From an uncultured Lachnospiraceae bacterium (GTDB lineage Bacteria; Bacillota; Clostridia; Lachnospirales; Lachnospiraceae), in contig CAMWSA010000209.1 of assembly GCA_947176785.1 (NCBI GenBank), positions 1 through 6,690 on the forward strand: a stretch of DNA of 6,690 nucleotides, written 5' to 3'. A program made the translations under genes and the position numbers. Within the stretch, counting starts at the first letter, position 1. Every line of letters starts with the position of its first letter. Positions 4,578 through 6,690 of this stretch are shown piece after piece. Under the pieces are notes generated by a model, which saw only the letters and a program-made list of their open reading frames with translations, had not been told where the DNA came from and did no database searches.

Positions 4578-6613
4578 AGATCGGTTTTTACCCTCGCCTG
4601 GCCTGGTCAGGCATTCGGAAAAATAAAGAGCTTTACATCCCTTACCTACTGACGGGCATGGGCATGATTATGATGTATTATATCGTGAGTTATCTGTATA
4701 CGAGTTCCCTGCTGCGTCATGTGCGGGGAGGCAGTGTGGTGGGAGTGTTTATGGCGCTGGGGCGCTTTGTGATCGGCGCATTCTCTGTCATTTTCCTGTT
4801 CTATACCCACTCCTTCCTGATCCGCAGACGCAAGAGAGAGTTTGGGCTGTACAGCATCCTGGGCATGAATAAACTGAATCTGTCCCGGATCATGATCTGG
4901 GAGAGTGCGATGGTGATCTGCATCAGTCTGATATCCGGCCTGGCTTTTGGAATTCTCTTTTCCAAGCTGGCGGAACTGTTGATGAACTATATCCTACAAG
5001 CAGACGTGAATTACTCCATGCGGATCAACCCGGAAAATGTGAAGCAGACCGTGATTCTGTACCTGATTATTTTCCTGCTGATTCTGGTAGTGACACTGCG
5101 GCAGGTCCATGTGGCGGACCCCATACAGCTGCTTCGCAGTGAGAATGTGGGGGAGCGCCCGCCCAAGGCTAACTGGCCAATGGCGCTTATCGGGGCCGTG
5201 CTTCTGGGTATCGCCTACTATCTGGCAGTTTCCATCGAGGATCCCGTGGCGGCCATGCTGTGGTTTTTCCTGGCGGTGCTGCTGGTGATCGGAGGGACTT
5301 ATCTACTTTTTATCGCGGGAAGTGTGGCCCTTTGCCGGCTGCTGCAAAAGAATAAGCGATACTATTATAAAACCAACCATTTTGTGTCTGTGTCCTCCAT
5401 GGTCTACCGCATGAAACGGAACGGCGCGGGGCTGGCATCCATCTGCATCCTGTGTACCATGGTGCTGGTCATGCTTTCCTCCACAGTATGTCTGTATGGA
5501 GGACAGGAGAGCAGCCTGCGCTCCCGGTATCCCCGGAATATTATGACGGATAACCGGACGAACGGTTATGAGGATCTGCGGGAGGAGAACTATGTGCCCA
5601 TACGCACTGCCATCGAAGAAGTTTTGGGTGCCCACAGGCAGACGGCAGTGGCCCACAATTTTCTGGAATATTCCTATGTGGCTTTGGAGGGGGTTCTTTG
5701 TGACGGTGTTATGGAGACCGGCACTTCCGCCTATGCCCTGAACGGTAGTGACTATCGGAATATGTGGCAGATATTTGTGGTCTCGCTGGCGGATTATAAC
5801 CGTCTTATGGGAACTCGGGAGACTCTGGAGCCGGGGCAGCTGCTGATGTATACCAGCAAGATGTGGTTTCGCCAGGACAGCCTGCAGTTTGCGGGGACAG
5901 AGCAGCAGTGGCAGGTCAGGATGGCAAAGAGCTTTGTAGATAACGGTGTGGACAGTATGCAGATTATCCCCTCCATGTTTCTTTTTGTGGAGGATGTGGA
6001 AGGCTTTATCCGGCCCATGACAGGATGGACGAATTTCTATGGCTATCCGCTGCTGCAATACGACTGGCTCTATGGCTTTGATCTGGACTGTCCCGTGGAA
6101 GAGCAGGGAACAATCTTTTACGAAATTCAGGAAAAGCTGGGCCTGCTGCCGCAGCAGGGGATTCCGATGTACAGCAGAGTAGAGTCTGTGGCGGCGAACC
6201 GCAGCGACTTTCAGGAGATGTATGGCGGCCTGTTTTTCCTGGGGATCATGCTGAGTATCGTGTTTGTGTTTGCCACTACGCTGATCATGTATTATAAGCA
6301 GATCTCCGAGGGGTACGAGGACCAGGGCCGCTTTGAGATCCTGCAAAAGGTGGGCATGACCAGGAAGGAGGTCAAAAAGACCATCAACAGTCAGGTGATG
6401 ACCGTATTTTTCCTGCCCCTTCTGGTGGCCGGGATCCATCTGGGATTTGCCTTCCCGTTCCTGTATATGGGGCTGATGCTGCTGAACTTCCATAATCTGT
6501 GGCTGCTGGTACAGGTAGCGCTACTGGCTTATCTGCTCTTTGGCGTGGGATATGTGGTGGTATACCGCATCACTTCCAGAGCCTACTATCATCTGGTAGG
6601 CGGCGCAAAGTGA
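4574..6613 (+). CDS. bceB-like: ABC transporter permease, BceB type (FtsX-like, ten helices, large extracellular domain)
   Basis: This membrane partner of the BceA-type ATPase is expected to bind a cell-wall-active peptide, or its complex with a lipid II cycle intermediate, free the target using ATP and signal to the BceS-type kinase. It has 679 residues, close to the family norm. Hydrophobic segments lie at about 22-43, 57-78, 107-130, 157-175, 203-219, 227-254, 286-308, 551-573, 607-631 and 643-664. FtsX-like domains occupy both ends, and the roughly 240-residue region 309-550 between helices 7 and 8 is the extracellular domain that gives this family its substrate specificity. KREFGLYSILGMNK (87-100) and the matching FEILQKVGMTRKE (587-599) are the coupling-helix regions that contact the ATPase. 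The start overlaps the bceA-like stop, with AGGAGG 7 bases upstream inside that gene. The gene is intact. The 77 bases after it show no clear terminator, so the operon may continue beyond the window. Confidence 0.94.
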   Translation: MKIGFYPRLAWSGIRKNKELYIPYLLTGMGMIMMYYIVSYLYTSSLLRHVRGGSVVGVFMALGRFVIGAFSVIFLFYTHSFLIRRRKREFGLYSILGMNKLNLSRIMIWESAMVICISLISGLAFGILFSKLAELLMNYILQADVNYSMRINPENVKQTVILYLIIFLLILVVTLRQVHVADPIQLLRSENVGERPPKANWPMALIGAVLLGIAYYLAVSIEDPVAAMLWFFLAVLLVIGGTYLLFIAGSVALCRLLQKNKRYYYKTNHFVSVSSMVYRMKRNGAGLASICILCTMVLVMLSSTVCLYGGQESSLRSRYPRNIMTDNRTNGYEDLREENYVPIRTAIEEVLGAHRQTAVAHNFLEYSYVALEGVLCDGVMETGTSAYALNGSDYRNMWQIFVVSLADYNRLMGTRETLEPGQLLMYTSKMWFRQDSLQFAGTEQQWQVRMAKSFVDNGVDSMQIIPSMFLFVEDVEGFIRPMTGWTNFYGYPLLQYDWLYGFDLDCPVEEQGTIFYEIQEKLGLLPQQGIPMYSRVESVAANRSDFQEMYGGLFFLGIMLSIVFVFATTLIMYYKQISEGYEDQGRFEILQKVGMTRKEVKKTINSQVMTVFFLPLLVAGIHLGFAFPFLYMGLMLLNFHNLWLLVQVALLAYLLFGVGYVVVYRITSRAYYHLVGGAK

Positions 6614-6690
6614 TCCCGGATGCGGAAAGGCTTGCTATACTCACGAGCGGTTAGATTTTCCTTCCTGCCAGGCGCAAGACGTCTGATTAT

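Noticed and set aside
5303..6493. 396-codon open frame on the minus strand, antisense to the permease gene
   Set aside because: It lies wholly opposite a clear FtsX-like coding sequence, its product is rich in His, Gln and Leu with no recognisable domain, and it reflects GC-rich codon bias of the true strand.
6614..6690. Possible terminator or new promoter after the permease gene
   Set aside because: No stem with a T-tract and no convincing -35/-10 pair could be found in these 77 bases; the operon end may lie outside the window.
1..6690. CRISPR array, tRNA or rRNA genes, or insertion sequence
   Set aside because: No regularly spaced direct repeats other than the three in-frame units at 4412-4523, no transposase frame and no tRNA-like fold were seen.

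Overview
The window looks like chromosomal DNA from a moderately GC-rich member of the Clostridia, most likely Lachnospiraceae. That assignment rests on the protein families, the strong GGAGG-type ribosome binding sites, the GC-rich codon choice and the gene order. It is inference, because no rRNA or other marker gene is present. All five real genes lie on the + strand and cover most of the window. Everything on the minus strand is a shadow of them.

Layout. Positions 1-1190 hold the C-terminal two thirds of a multidrug/peptide-type ABC exporter subunit whose start lies off the left edge. After 52 bases comes an OmpR-family response regulator of the BceR/GraR type (1243-1917). A 226-base non-coding gap with a perfect TATAAT box leads to an intramembrane-sensing histidine kinase of the BceS type (2150-3316). 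A second gap (3317-3665) is dense in signals. It holds a BceR-like operator motif, a Rho-independent terminator whose T-tract runs into a perfect -10 box, and a roughly 245-base leader full of inverted repeats. Then come a BceA-type ATPase (3666-4577) and a BceB-type ten-helix permease with a large extracellular domain (4574-6613), whose genes overlap by ATGA. The last 77 bases (6614-6690) show no gene and no clear terminator.

How the genes work together. Genes 2-5 form a Bce-type peptide antibiotic sensing and resistance module. From knowledge of the family, the BceAB transporter recognises a cell-wall-active peptide or its complex with a lipid II cycle intermediate. It signals through the kinase, which has almost no extracellular domain of its own. 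The phosphorylated regulator then activates the transporter promoter. The motif TGACA-AAAC-TGTAA upstream of bceA fits that circuit. The substrate cannot be read from sequence. The upstream exporter may be co-transcribed with the regulator and could contribute to efflux.

The module is a known type, not a new system. The less ordinary points are: the regulator and kinase genes are separated and the kinase appears to have its own promoter; terminator, operator half-site and -10 box are nested in about 50 bases; the leader is long with mutually exclusive pairings; the BceA-type protein has a C-terminal tail built from an MGTQPQ repeat; and the kinase has a lengthened cytoplasmic linker.
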